Below are positions 25,072 through 33,698 of a stretch of DNA of 47,360 nucleotides, one piece after another. This stretch comes from Putridiphycobacter sp045110285 (GTDB lineage Bacteria > Bacteroidota > Bacteroidia > Flavobacteriales_D > Crocinitomicaceae). The position numbers and the translations under genes were made by a program. The stretch is taken from assembly GCA_045110285.1 (NCBI GenBank), contig JBGCGA010000035.1, positions 1-47,360 of the forward strand. The letters run 5' to 3'. The notes under the pieces are model-generated. The model saw nothing but the letters and a program-made list of their open reading frames with translations. It was not told where the DNA came from and ran no database searches. The number at the start of each line of letters is the position of its first letter. Position 1 is the stretch's first letter.

Positions 25072-26709
25072 ATGAAGAAAAAAAAATCACTCATCAAAAC
25101 ACGTCTAAAAATAGTCATCATTCTGATGTCAGTTTCTATGATAGGGCTGCTTTTATTGCAGTTCTTGTGGTTAAAGAACGTGCATCAAACAAGATCAGAT
25201 CAATTTGATAACTCAGTAAGGAAAGCAGCAGCAACTGTTTTGAATGACTTAGATAAAATTGAAAAAAAAGTTTTCTACGCAGGGCTTAAAAAAGAAAATA
25301 ATAAATCAATTTTCATGTCTAACAATAAGTTAGACTACAGTAATTTGGTGGGAGATGTCAACACAATTAGAATTGGTGATACAGTAATTAATTCTGAAAA
25401 TAAGAACACAGATTACATTCTTGTTTCAGGATCTATGGTTGATAGCGCAACGGGAATAATAGCTGAGCACAAAGTCGTAACTAAAAGCCTAAAAGACTTA
25501 TTTGAATTCCCTAAGAATCCAGATTTGATTGGAGCGCATGATAGCAGCTATTCAATGCCAGTTCACTTTGGTAATTCATATGAGAAAAACTTACTTGTGA
25601 AATCAAAATTTCTGAATGAAATGATGGTGAAAATGTTTACCAGTAATTTATTTGATGATATTACCACACGCTTGAATTTGGTTTTACTTGATACATTAAT
25701 TACAGCCCGTTTAAAAGCCAATCAAGTTGATACAAATTTTATGTTTAATGTAATCGATAAGTCTGGCAGTCCTGTAGATTTTAGCGGATATTCTAATAAT
25801 TATGCACCCGAAATGAAAACCGCTTCGTTCAAGTATAAACTATTTCCAAGCGATTTTGTTAGTTCAGGATACCAACTTTTAATCGATTTTCCATACCAAA
25901 AAAACTATTTAGCCAAGAAAATGGGGCCTACATTGTTGGCTTCCCTAATGTTAATAGGAATTGTCGTTATCGCTTTTTATTCTGCTGTCTCTACCATCTT
26001 CAAGCAAAAAAAAGTATCTGAAATAAAGAACGATTTCATCAGTAATATGACACATGAGCTGAAAACACCAATTTCAACCATATCACTTGCTTGTGAAGCA
26101 ATCGAAGATCCGGATGTATCAAAAAGTAATGATAGTCTGAATAGTTTTATAGGGATGATCAGTGATGAGAATAGGAGACTTGGAAAGCTAGTTGAAAAGG
26201 TATTGCAAACGTCACTTTTGGAAAAAGGTAGTCTGAAACTTCAGAAAGAGGTTCATCCAATTCACGATATTGTAAGAGAGGCCATTAAGGCCTTTAAAAT
26301 TCAGTTTCACAGGCAGGGTGGCAGCATTGAAGAAGGGACAATAGAAGAAGTATTTATGGAAGTAGATAAAGTTCATTTTTCTAATGTTATAATAAATCTG
26401 CTCGACAATGCGTTAAAGTATTCACCAAAGCAACCGGTGGCAAGAATCGATCTAGTACAAACTACTTCAGGAATGTGTTTGAAGTTAGCGGATAATGGAA
26501 TAGGAATACGAAAAGAAGATCAAAAAAGAATATTTGACAAACTTTACCGAGTTTCGACAGGTGATATTCATAATGTAAAAGGATTTGGTCTGGGGCTTGA
26601 TTATGTAAAGTCAATTATCAATTTACATGGTGGAACTGTTACAGTAAAAAGTGAGTTTGGAAAAGGGTCAACATTTAAAATAGAATTAAAAGATGAGCGA
26701 AAAAATTAA
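25072..26709 (+). CDS. Sensor histidine kinase, two membrane spans
   Basis: 545 residues. Spans at ~13-32 and ~285-306 enclose a ~250-residue periplasmic sensor region without a recognised fold. The HisKA domain has the phospho-acceptor His328 in SNMTHELKTPIS. The HATPase domain shows the N box (INLLDNALKYSP), G1 (LADNGIGI), and G2 (GFGLGLDYVKSI, GKGSTF). No HAMP domain is evident, so the second span joins the kinase core almost directly. It resembles the RprX type of Bacteroidota envelope sensors. Its end overlaps the response-regulator gene by 17 bp, so the two form a cognate pair. The ligand is unknown. Confidence 0.93.
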   Translation: MKKKKSLIKTRLKIVIILMSVSMIGLLLLQFLWLKNVHQTRSDQFDNSVRKAAATVLNDLDKIEKKVFYAGLKKENNKSIFMSNNKLDYSNLVGDVNTIRIGDTVINSENKNTDYILVSGSMVDSATGIIAEHKVVTKSLKDLFEFPKNPDLIGAHDSSYSMPVHFGNSYEKNLLVKSKFLNEMMVKMFTSNLFDDITTRLNLVLLDTLITARLKANQVDTNFMFNVIDKSGSPVDFSGYSNNYAPEMKTASFKYKLFPSDFVSSGYQLLIDFPYQKNYLAKKMGPTLLASLMLIGIVVIAFYSAVSTIFKQKKVSEIKNDFISNMTHELKTPISTISLACEAIEDPDVSKSNDSLNSFIGMISDENRRLGKLVEKVLQTSLLEKGSLKLQKEVHPIHDIVREAIKAFKIQFHRQGGSIEEGTIEEVFMEVDKVHFSNVIINLLDNALKYSPKQPVARIDLVQTTSGMCLKLADNGIGIRKEDQKRIFDKLYRVSTGDIHNVKGFGLGLDYVKSIINLHGGTVTVKSEFGKGSTFKIELKDERKN

Positions 26710-27382
26710 AATATTATTAGCCGAGGATGATGCAAATTTGGGCAACCTACTGTCAACTTTTTTGAAAGCAAAAGACTTTGATGTGACGCTTTGCATCAAT
26801 GGAGAGATAGCCCTAGAAAGATTAAAAACCAGTGTGTTTGATTTCATTATACTGGATGTAATGATGCCTGTTGTTGATGGGTTTTCAGTGGCTAAAGAAG
26901 TGAGAACAACCGATCAAGAAACTCCCATTCTTTTTCTGACAGCAAAGTCAATGCAAGATGATAAATTAAAAGGTTTTTCAACAGGAGCTGATGACTATAT
27001 GACCAAGCCTTTTGGTATGGATGAGCTGCTTGCAAGAGTGAATGCCATATTAAAAAGAACTTACAAAGACGGAAATAAAAAGCAAACAGAATATGTTGTT
27101 GGGGATATCAAATTCGATTATATCCGTCAGATTATCAATATAAATGATGTTGTACAAAAATTGACAACAAAGGAAAATGAACTATTTTATATTTTAATTA
27201 AAAATAAAGACGAAATTCTCGATAGAAATGCCGCCCTGCGTCATGTTTGGGGAGATGACAATTATTTCAACGGCAGAAGCATGGATGTTTATATCACTAA
27301 GCTAAGGAAACATATCAAATCATCTGAAAATGTAGAAATATTAAATGTTCATGGTAAGGGGTTTAAGTTGTTGGAAAAGTAA
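26693..27382 (+). CDS. OmpR/PhoB-family response regulator
   Basis: 229 residues. The receiver domain (~4-118) carries AEDDANL acidic residues, the phospho-acceptor Asp55 in IILDVMMP, Thr in FLTAKSM and the Lys in MTKPFGMDELLAR. A winged-helix DNA-binding domain (~130-229) follows, with LTTKENELFYILIKN and SMDVYITKLRKHIKS. It is a RprY-like transcription factor, phosphorylated by the overlapping upstream kinase. Its next neighbours downstream are two glycine-rich T9SS cargo genes with their own promoters, which makes them candidate targets by position only. Confidence 0.94.
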   Translation: MSEKIKILLAEDDANLGNLLSTFLKAKDFDVTLCINGEIALERLKTSVFDFIILDVMMPVVDGFSVAKEVRTTDQETPILFLTAKSMQDDKLKGFSTGADDYMTKPFGMDELLARVNAILKRTYKDGNKKQTEYVVGDIKFDYIRQIININDVVQKLTTKENELFYILIKNKDEILDRNAALRHVWGDDNYFNGRSMDVYITKLRKHIKSSENVEILNVHGKGFKLLEK

Positions 27383-27398
27383 AAAAAAACTATCTTTG
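27368..27398 (+). promoter_or_regulatory. Bacteroidota promoter of the first glycine-rich gene
   Basis: TTG at 27368-27370 and TATCTTTG at 27391-27398 are 20 bp apart; the ATG is 27 bases past the -7 element. An earlier ATG at 27410 is followed by a stop after two codons. Confidence 0.55.
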
Positions 27399-27424
27399 CT
27401 AGCACAACAATGAATTTGTAGGCT

Positions 27425-29317
27425 ATGGACACTGTGTTGCGTTTAATATCAATTTCTGTTTTACTCAGTATAACAACAGTTGTAACTGGCCAAGGAATTA
27501 ATGGTTATGGTGAAGTAACAGGAATAGCAGGAACTACAATCACACTTGCAAATGTAAGTGAGGCAGATGATACTTTTGAGGATGGTGAGTTCATCATAAT
27601 TATGCAGGTACAGGATGATGTCATTGGGACAACAACTAATACTGCGTCATTTGGAGATTTAGGTACAATTGAGTCAGCTGGATTGTATGAAATAAAAGAA
27701 ATACTTTCTCACACCGAAGCCTCTGGTTTACCAGCAACCATAACTGTGGCATCCTCGCTAACGAACACCTACAATCTAGGTGTTAATTCAAGCGTGCAAA
27801 TTATATCGTTCCCTAGTTTTGGGTCGCCCAATTACACAACAACTGCGAATATGTCACCACCGTCTTGGAATGGAAGTATTGGGGGGGTATTAGCTTTTGA
27901 AGTGCCAGGTGTCTTGACTTTAGCGCATAATATTGACGCTAATGCTGATGGCTTCAGAGGAGGTGCCAATGATGCGTCAAATACAACTACACCTGCAGGA
28001 ACTTGCACAAGTAATATTTTTATAACAACTGATGCTGGTCATGCTTTTAAAGGAGAAGGAATTTATAAAAGTACAGTTGCTTCGCATAGCCAAGCTCGAG
28101 CAAAAATTTTAAATGGTGGAGGTGGTGGTTCAGGTCATAACGGAGGTGGAGCAGGCGGAGGAAACTATTCTGAGGGAGGAGTTGGTGGCAGAGGCTTTAG
28201 TTGTAGAAATAGTGCTCCGCAATCCATTGGTGGACAAGGAGGCATATCGCTTTTAAGCGAGATTAGCTCCACAAGGTTTTTTTTAGGTGGAGGAGGAGGT
28301 TCTGGTGAACAAAATAATTCTGCAGTAACTACTGGTGGAGCTGGTGGAGGAATAATAATTATAAAAGCAGACGAAATTACAACAAGTGGTGCTTGCGGCG
28401 TTTTATCAATTTCGTCAAATGGTGCAACCATGCCAGATATAGGAAATGACGGTGCACCGGGTGGTGGAGCGGGAGGAACGATTTTCTTTGATGTTAATAC
28501 TTTTAGTATTGGCAGCGGATGTACTTTAGATGTAGATGCCAACGGGGGTAATGGAGGTACAGCAATCACTGGCACACCTCATGCTGGAGGCGGCGGCGGA
28601 GGACAAGGAGTTGTTATTTACACCATTCCTGAACCGACAACAAACATTGTTACATCAACCAATAGTGGAACTGGTGGATGTGATAATAATGCCAACCCTT
28701 GCACTTCTGTTGCGGGAACTGGTTCTGGAGCACCTGATGATGGAATCATTCCATCTTCACCATCTGGACCATTACCTGTTAGTTTAACCTTTTTCAAAGC
28801 ATCTAAAACAGAAGCCGAAGAAGTGTTATTGCAATGGGAAACAAAATCTGAGTTAAACAATGATTTCTTTGTAATAGAAAAATCAGTAGATGGCGAAAAT
28901 TGGCAATTTTTAGCAAAAATTGAAGGCGCCGGGAATAGCTCAGATGTTAATTCTTATCAAACTTTTGATAGAGTGCCAATGTTTGGAGTAAATTACTATC
29001 GCTTGTCGCAAATTGATTTTGATGGTGCATTGTCTATCAAAGGTCTTGAATCTGTTTTTATAGAAAACAAAAACAACAATGTATTTACAGTCTTTCCCAA
29101 CCCAAGTAAAGGAATTGTTTTTGTCGAGTCAAGTTCTGGAGATAATATAAAGTCTATAAGAATTCAAAATATGATGGGCCAAGAAATTGCCGCTAACACA
29201 TATTGGGTTAATGGGATGACTGAAATTAATATGAGCAGCTTTGAAAAAGGAGTATATTTAATTAACATTGTTGGGGATAAGGGGAGTGTTGAAAAGCAAA
29301 AGGTCGTACTGAAGTAG
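27425..29317 (+). CDS. Glycine-rich T9SS-exported surface protein, copy 1
   Basis: 630 residues, signal peptide ending near TVVTGQ. Residues ~23-200 form a conserved N-terminal domain (DDTFEDGEFIIIMQVQDD is its acidic hallmark). Residues ~230-410 are Gly-rich (NGGGGGSGHNGGGAGGGNY and FLGGGGGSGEQ), interrupted by beta-strand-like IIIIKADEI stretches. An FN3-like module (LPVSLTFFKASK to YYRLSQIDFDG) precedes the type A sorting domain (VFPNPSKGIVFVE ... GVYLINIV), the signal for T9SS export and PorU cleavage. It is probably an adhesin or surface-layer protein. The next gene is a same-length paralogue. The Gly tract gives long Pro-rich frames on the other strand, which are not genes. Confidence 0.9.
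   Translation: MDTVLRLISISVLLSITTVVTGQGINGYGEVTGIAGTTITLANVSEADDTFEDGEFIIIMQVQDDVIGTTTNTASFGDLGTIESAGLYEIKEILSHTEASGLPATITVASSLTNTYNLGVNSSVQIISFPSFGSPNYTTTANMSPPSWNGSIGGVLAFEVPGVLTLAHNIDANADGFRGGANDASNTTTPAGTCTSNIFITTDAGHAFKGEGIYKSTVASHSQARAKILNGGGGGSGHNGGGAGGGNYSEGGVGGRGFSCRNSAPQSIGGQGGISLLSEISSTRFFLGGGGGSGEQNNSAVTTGGAGGGIIIIKADEITTSGACGVLSISSNGATMPDIGNDGAPGGGAGGTIFFDVNTFSIGSGCTLDVDANGGNGGTAITGTPHAGGGGGGQGVVIYTIPEPTTNIVTSTNSGTGGCDNNANPCTSVAGTGSGAPDDGIIPSSPSGPLPVSLTFFKASKTEAEEVLLQWETKSELNNDFFVIEKSVDGENWQFLAKIEGAGNSSDVNSYQTFDRVPMFGVNYYRLSQIDFDGALSIKGLESVFIENKNNNVFTVFPNPSKGIVFVESSSGDNIKSIRIQNMMGQEIAANTYWVNGMTEINMSSFEKGVYLINIVGDKGSVEKQKVVLK
29108..29208 (+). repeat. Near-identical sorting-domain segment, copy A
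   Basis: This 101-bp stretch differs at a single position from 31062-31162: 71 identical bases, one mismatch, 29 identical bases. It covers the start of the T9SS sorting domain. Flanking coding DNA is clearly less similar. Confidence 0.9.
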
Positions 29318-29327
29318 GAAATAATTG

Positions 29328-29355
29328 TTTGAAAAATATTTTTGGCTTACCTTTG
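29328..29355 (+). promoter_or_regulatory. Bacteroidota promoter of the second glycine-rich gene
   Basis: TTTG at 29328-29331 and TACCTTTG at 29348-29355, 16 bp apart. ATGs at 29361 and 29382 follow; the second gives a leader like that of copy 1 and almost the same protein length (629 against 630). Confidence 0.5.
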
Positions 29356-29381
29356 CAAGGATGAAAAGTAATTTTTTGAAC

Positions 29382-31271
29382 ATGAATAATATTCCCCGTC
29401 TATTATTTAGTGCAATATTATGCTTTATTTATACAGCTGCTTCTGCTCAAGGTATTAACGGTTATGCTGCAGTTACTGCAGTGGCGGGATCGACAATAAC
29501 TGTCAATTCAGTAGACGAAACAGATGATACATTCGAAGATGGAGAATATGTCATCATTATGCAAATGCAAGATGATGTAATTGGAAATACAACTAATTCT
29601 GCATTGTTTGGTGATTTAGGTACTATTCAATCAGCAGGATTATATGAAGTCCGTCAAATTGCATCTCATACAGAAACAACGGGAATTCCTGCAACAATTA
29701 CTTTTACACAGGCACCAACTAATACTTATAACATCAACTCTAATTCTAGAGTTCAAGTCATCACATTTCCATCATTTGGAGCGCCAGATTATACAACAGT
29801 AACCAATATGTCTCCTACAGCGTGGAATGGCACAATTGGTGGAGTACTAGCCTTTGATGTACCAGGCATTTTAACTTTATCGCACGATATTACCGCTGAT
29901 GCAGCAGGATTTAGAGGTGGAGCAGATGACGTTGCCGCTTCTGGAGGAGGCGGAGCTTGCGAGAGCTCTATATACATATCGGTGAATAGTACTCGAGCAC
30001 TAAAAGGTGAAGGAATATATAGAAATACTAACTCAGCTTATGAGGCTGCTAGAGGAAAGATCTTAAATGGTGGCGGAGGTGGTTCAAGTCACAACGGTGG
30101 CGGAGCTGGTGGAGGAAACTATACTGTTGGAGGAGACGGAGGAATTGGATGGGGATGTCAAAGTACACCAACGGTTTCAGCCGGAGGAATAGGAGGAATA
30201 TCACTTCTTACAAACATTAGTTCAAGTAGGATTTTTATGGGAGGAGGCGGAGGTGCTGGAGAACGTAATAATGCATTTGCAACTGGCGGAGGGAATGGTG
30301 GCGGAATTATTATTATTAAAGCTAGTGAAATTGAAACTTCTGGGGCTTGTGGTGGTTTAACTATCTCATCTAACGGTGAGTCAACTCCTGATATCGGAAA
30401 TGATGGTATGGGAGGCGCAGGCGCAGGAGGTAGTATTTTTTTAGATGTTGATACTTACTCTGTTGCTGCTGGATGTGCTCTTACAGTTGAGGCTAGTGGA
30501 GGTGATGGAGGCTCTTCATTGTCTGGTGGAATTCACGGCGGAGGCGGAGGCGGAGGCCAAGGGGTTGTTATATACTCAATAATTGAGCCCACAACTAATA
30601 TCACTACCATCACAAGTATTGGCACAGGTGGATGCGGAAACACTTCTAGTCCCTGTAATTCTGTAGCAGGTTCTGGCGGAGGATCGGTGGGTGATGGAAT
30701 TGTTGATGCTTCTACATCAGGACCATTACCTGTTAGTTTAACGTATTTTAAAGCATCAAAAAGAGAATTGGAAGACGTTTTACTCGAATGGGAAACGCAA
30801 TCTGAATCCAATAATGATTTCTTTCAAATAGAAAAATCAGTAGATGGGGAAACCTGGAAATTTTTAGCAAAAATCGAGGGTGCAGGTAATAGTCCAAATG
30901 TGAATTTTTATGAAATTACAGATAGAGCACCACAGTTTGGAGTAAATTATTATCGCTTGTCGCAAATTGATTTTGACGGTACACTAACCCAAAAAGGTAT
31001 TGAATCTGTTTTTATAGAAAACAAAAATAACAATGTATTTACAGTTTTTCCAAACCCAAGCAAAGGAATTGTTTTTGTCGAGTCAAGTTCTGGAGATAAT
31101 ATAAAGTCTATAAGAATTCAAAATATGATGGGGCAAGAAATTGCCGCTAACACATATTGGGTAAACGGGTTAACAGAAGTTGACATGTCTAGCCTGGGAA
31201 AAGGTGTTTATTTAGTCGAAGTACGCGGGAATAAAGGAAGTGTGCAAACTCTGAAGGTTGTTTTAAAGTAG
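29382..31271 (+). CDS. Glycine-rich T9SS-exported surface protein, copy 2
   Basis: 629 residues from the chosen ATG (636 from the ATG at 29361). It has the same order of parts as copy 1: signal peptide ending in TAASAQ, acidic N-terminal domain (DDTFEDGEYVIIMQMQDD), Gly-rich centre ~225-410 (NGGGGGSSHNGGGAGGGNY, FMGGGGGAGERNN), FN3-like module and type A sorting domain ending GVYLVEVRGN. The two proteins differ at many positions through the N-terminal and central parts, while the sorting-domain DNA is nearly identical. It has its own promoter. Convergent with the TIGR02757 gene, one base between the two stops. Likely a surface adhesin; no binding partner can be inferred. Confidence 0.9.
   Translation: MNNIPRLLFSAILCFIYTAASAQGINGYAAVTAVAGSTITVNSVDETDDTFEDGEYVIIMQMQDDVIGNTTNSALFGDLGTIQSAGLYEVRQIASHTETTGIPATITFTQAPTNTYNINSNSRVQVITFPSFGAPDYTTVTNMSPTAWNGTIGGVLAFDVPGILTLSHDITADAAGFRGGADDVAASGGGGACESSIYISVNSTRALKGEGIYRNTNSAYEAARGKILNGGGGGSSHNGGGAGGGNYTVGGDGGIGWGCQSTPTVSAGGIGGISLLTNISSSRIFMGGGGGAGERNNAFATGGGNGGGIIIIKASEIETSGACGGLTISSNGESTPDIGNDGMGGAGAGGSIFLDVDTYSVAAGCALTVEASGGDGGSSLSGGIHGGGGGGGQGVVIYSIIEPTTNITTITSIGTGGCGNTSSPCNSVAGSGGGSVGDGIVDASTSGPLPVSLTYFKASKRELEDVLLEWETQSESNNDFFQIEKSVDGETWKFLAKIEGAGNSPNVNFYEITDRAPQFGVNYYRLSQIDFDGTLTQKGIESVFIENKNNNVFTVFPNPSKGIVFVESSSGDNIKSIRIQNMMGQEIAANTYWVNGLTEVDMSSLGKGVYLVEVRGNKGSVQTLKVVLK
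31062..31162 (+). repeat. Near-identical sorting-domain segment, copy B
   Basis: Partner of 29108-29208, 1,954 bp away in direct orientation, with one mismatch in 101 positions (31133 G against 29179 C). Confidence 0.9.
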
Positions 31272-31272
31272 T

Positions 31273-32031
31273 TCAAAATCCTTCGTAGACTCCAAGTCCG
31301 AACAATGCAAAATCGTATTTCACAGGGTCCTGTTCATCATACGAACGCAAATGAATCATTAGCTCTTCCAATGCTTTCCAATCGTTCGCTTTTCTTTGAA
31401 TAAGGTTTAATTTGCGAGCAACATTTCCGGTATGCACATCAAGTGGACAATACAATTCTGAAGGAGAAATTTGTTTCCAAATTCCAAAATCTACATTTCT
31501 ATTATCATTTCTCACCATCCATCTTAAAAACATATTTAACCGCTTTGCTGATGAATTCTTAAGAGGATTTGAAATGTGTTTCTCCGTTCTTTTTTCTGGA
31601 TCAAAACTCAAAAATTCAGATCTGAAATGATGAATTTTTTCAGACATATTTCCAGAATGGGCTGCAAAGAGATCTTCTATACTTTCTTGTTTTTGATAAA
31701 TGGCTTGAAGCGCTTTTATGAAGTATTTTAAGTCGATTACATTAAAAGTTCTGTGAACAAACTTCAAATCTTTTAGATCAGATAGCTGCGCATTTAAAAT
31801 GAATTGATGAGGCTGTCCTCCCATGATGTCAATCAACTTTTCTCCATTTTTTATGATCATTTGGCGCTTCCCCCAAGCAATGGTTGCAACTAAAAAACCA
31901 ATTATTTCTATATCTGCCTTGTCTTTAAACTGGTTAGGAAGCAAAATAGGATCGTCGTTCAAAAAGTACGATTTTTGGTTGTACTTGTCTACTTTTTCAT
32001 CTAAAAATGATTGTATTTCGGAAGGTGTCAT
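31273..32031 (-). CDS. TIGR02757-family protein (DUF2400)
   Basis: 252 residues, cytoplasmic. Family blocks are visible: IIGFLVATIAWGKRQMI near 45, LRWMVRNDNRNVDFGIWKQI near 165, LDVHTGNVARKLNLIQRK near 200, and DPVKYDFALFGLGVYEGF at the end. The last two resemble the helix-hairpin-helix glycosylase fold, so nucleic-acid binding is plausible, but no activity is established. The start overlaps the lolD stop by 4 bp (ATGA-type), making the two an operon, which is odd functionally. Confidence 0.88.
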   Translation of the reverse strand: MTPSEIQSFLDEKVDKYNQKSYFLNDDPILLPNQFKDKADIEIIGFLVATIAWGKRQMIIKNGEKLIDIMGGQPHQFILNAQLSDLKDLKFVHRTFNVIDLKYFIKALQAIYQKQESIEDLFAAHSGNMSEKIHHFRSEFLSFDPEKRTEKHISNPLKNSSAKRLNMFLRWMVRNDNRNVDFGIWKQISPSELYCPLDVHTGNVARKLNLIQRKANDWKALEELMIHLRSYDEQDPVKYDFALFGLGVYEGF

Positions 32032-32678
32032 AACACGAGCCCGTCTTTCATTTGAACAGATCTATCCGCCATAGCAGCAAGGTCCTTGTTATGTGTAACA
32101 ATTACAAAACTTTGTCCGAATTCATCTCTTAAATTAAAAAACAGTTGGTGTAATTCTTCTGAGTTTTTAGAATCTAAATTTCCTGATGGTTCATCAGCAA
32201 AAATAATTTCAGGACTGTTAATTAAGGCGCGAGCAACTGCAATTCTTTGTTGCTCACCTCCTGAAAGTTCGCTTGGTTTATGCTCAGCTCTGTGACTGAC
32301 ATTTAAAAAATCAAGAAGTTCATTCGCTTTTTTTAAACTAGTCGCTTTTTTTCTCCCTCCCAACAAAGCCGGTAAAATTACATTTTCAACCGCTGTAAAT
32401 TCAGGTAATAATTGATGAAATTGGAATACAAAACCTAAGTGGTTATTTCTAAATTGTGCTAGCTTTTTTCCTTTCAAAGTCGCAATATTTTCGCCAAGAA
32501 TTTTGACCTCTCCTTTATCTGCCGAATCAAGTGTTCCTAGAATTTGAAGGAGTGTTGTTTTTCCTGCTCCTGAAGCGCCAGTAATACAAACTATTTCCTT
32601 TTGAGCAATATCAATGTCAATTCCTTTTAAAATAGGAAGTGATCCGTAAGATTTATGAATGTTTTTAGCACTTAACAT
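32028..32678 (-). CDS. lolD: ABC transporter ATPase, LolD-like
   Basis: 216 residues of one ABC domain. Walker A is GASGAGKTT (34-42), the Q-loop lies in GFVFQFHQLLPEFTAVENV, the signature is LSGGEQQRIAVARAL, Walker B is IIFADEPSGNLD and the switch His is in VIVTHNKDL. FQFHQLLPEFTA is characteristic of LolD/MacB-type ATPases. It should power an FtsX/LolE-like permease moving lipoproteins toward the outer membrane; the extended permease at 9324-10985 is a candidate partner. First gene of a two-gene unit with the TIGR02757 gene and divergent from the M50 protease gene. Confidence 0.9.
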   Translation of the reverse strand: MLSAKNIHKSYGSLPILKGIDIDIAQKEIVCITGASGAGKTTLLQILGTLDSADKGEVKILGENIATLKGKKLAQFRNNHLGFVFQFHQLLPEFTAVENVILPALLGGRKKATSLKKANELLDFLNVSHRAEHKPSELSGGEQQRIAVARALINSPEIIFADEPSGNLDSKNSEELHQLFFNLRDEFGQSFVIVTHNKDLAAMADRSVQMKDGLVL

Positions 32679-32685
32679 AGAGGCG

Positions 32686-32693
32686 CAAAATTA
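32686..32693 (-). promoter_or_regulatory. Bacteroidota -7 element for lolD
   Basis: The minus strand reads TAATTTTG, with its G eight bases before the lolD ATG. It would give a very short leader. Confidence 0.5.
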
Positions 32694-32716
32694 GTTAGTT
32701 TTATTATATTTTGTCG

Positions 32717-32724
32717 TAAATTTG
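32717..32724 (+). promoter_or_regulatory. Bacteroidota -7 element for the M50 operon
   Basis: TAAATTTG has its G six bases before the ATG at 32730, implying a leaderless or nearly leaderless message. A GTG start at 32724 would overlap the element. Confidence 0.5.
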
Positions 32725-32729
32725 TGGTA

Positions 32730-33698
32730 ATGTTTGATAATTACGACAATTCATACCCTCAAAAGCCTAGTTTGCAATTGCGAAAAAAGGGGAGTAATAG
32801 GTCAAAGTATTTTTTAATTGTAGCTCTGTTATTCCTGTTGTTTTCTAATTTGAGAACTGATAATTACTGGATAGTAATTACGTTTTTAGGAGCAGTAGCT
32901 TTGCACGAATTTGGGCATTTTATTGGGATGCGATTATTTAGATACCAAGAACCAAACTTTATGTTTTATGCCTGGATAGCTGAAAAATCACAACGGCATT
33001 TGAGACCTATCTCACAAAGAAATAAGATTTTAACGCTTCAATTAGGACCTGTTCCAGGAATCATTATTGGGTCGGTTTTATTTTTGGTCGGAATTAATTT
33101 TGAATCTGAAATAATTCAGGTTTTAAGTATGATAGTAATTGCTGTCAATTTGTTTTCACTTCTACCAATCGATCCTTTGGACGGCGGAAACATCATACGA
33201 AGCTTATTTTTTCCAAAAAAGCAAAAACCGTATATGTTTTTTGTCCTAATATCGTCGTTGGTAATCATAATTATTGGATTTTATACAGGGTTTTATTTGC
33301 TTATGATTCTTGGCTTTTTTATGGGATTTAAAGTGCGAACCATTCAAAAAAACATGCTGATTTATGATGCACTAGAAAATGAGGATGTAAATTACAACCA
33401 ATCTTATAAAAATCTGTCTGATAAAGACTATTGGAAAATGAGAAGCGTATTTTTAGATTTTAATCCAAAATTGGAAAGTATTATACCTTCGAGATTTGAA
33501 TTGTGGGAAAATGAAGCGCTTTTATCAAATCAAATTAAACAACTTTTGAAAGCAGATATCAAGCTAGACGCCAGTCCAGTGCTCAAACTAATCAGTTTCG
33601 CTTTGTATTTGGCGTGCTTATTGGTACCATTATATTTGATGTTAAGCAATTACGACACTATATCAGCGCTGGTCCAAAACGTAAATACTAATGTTTAA
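32730..33698 (+). CDS. M50 (site-2-type) membrane metalloprotease
   Basis: 322 residues. Hydrophobic segments occur near 27-40, 47-66, 105-122, 128-147, 165-200 and 285-305. HEFGH (59-63) holds two zinc-binding His and the catalytic Glu inside a membrane helix; LLPIDPLDGGNI supplies the third ligand, Asp151. This is the S2P/SpoIVFB layout without a PDZ domain. A ~90-residue soluble part (235-285) follows the core. It may cut membrane-bound regulators such as anti-sigma factors; no substrate is evident. The Smr-protein gene starts inside its last codons (8-bp overlap), so the four genes to 36968 form one operon. Confidence 0.86.
   Translation: MFDNYDNSYPQKPSLQLRKKGSNRSKYFLIVALLFLLFSNLRTDNYWIVITFLGAVALHEFGHFIGMRLFRYQEPNFMFYAWIAEKSQRHLRPISQRNKILTLQLGPVPGIIIGSVLFLVGINFESEIIQVLSMIVIAVNLFSLLPIDPLDGGNIIRSLFFPKKQKPYMFFVLISSLVIIIIGFYTGFYLLMILGFFMGFKVRTIQKNMLIYDALENEDVNYNQSYKNLSDKDYWKMRSVFLDFNPKLESIIPSRFELWENEALLSNQIKQLLKADIKLDASPVLKLISFALYLACLLVPLYLMLSNYDTISALVQNVNTNV

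Noticed and set aside
28165..28575. 136-residue Pro-rich frame on - strand inside glycine-rich gene 1
   Set aside because: Gly codons GGN read as Pro codons on the other strand, so this is a mirror of the Gly tract; similar frames occur in gene 2 (30533-30811).
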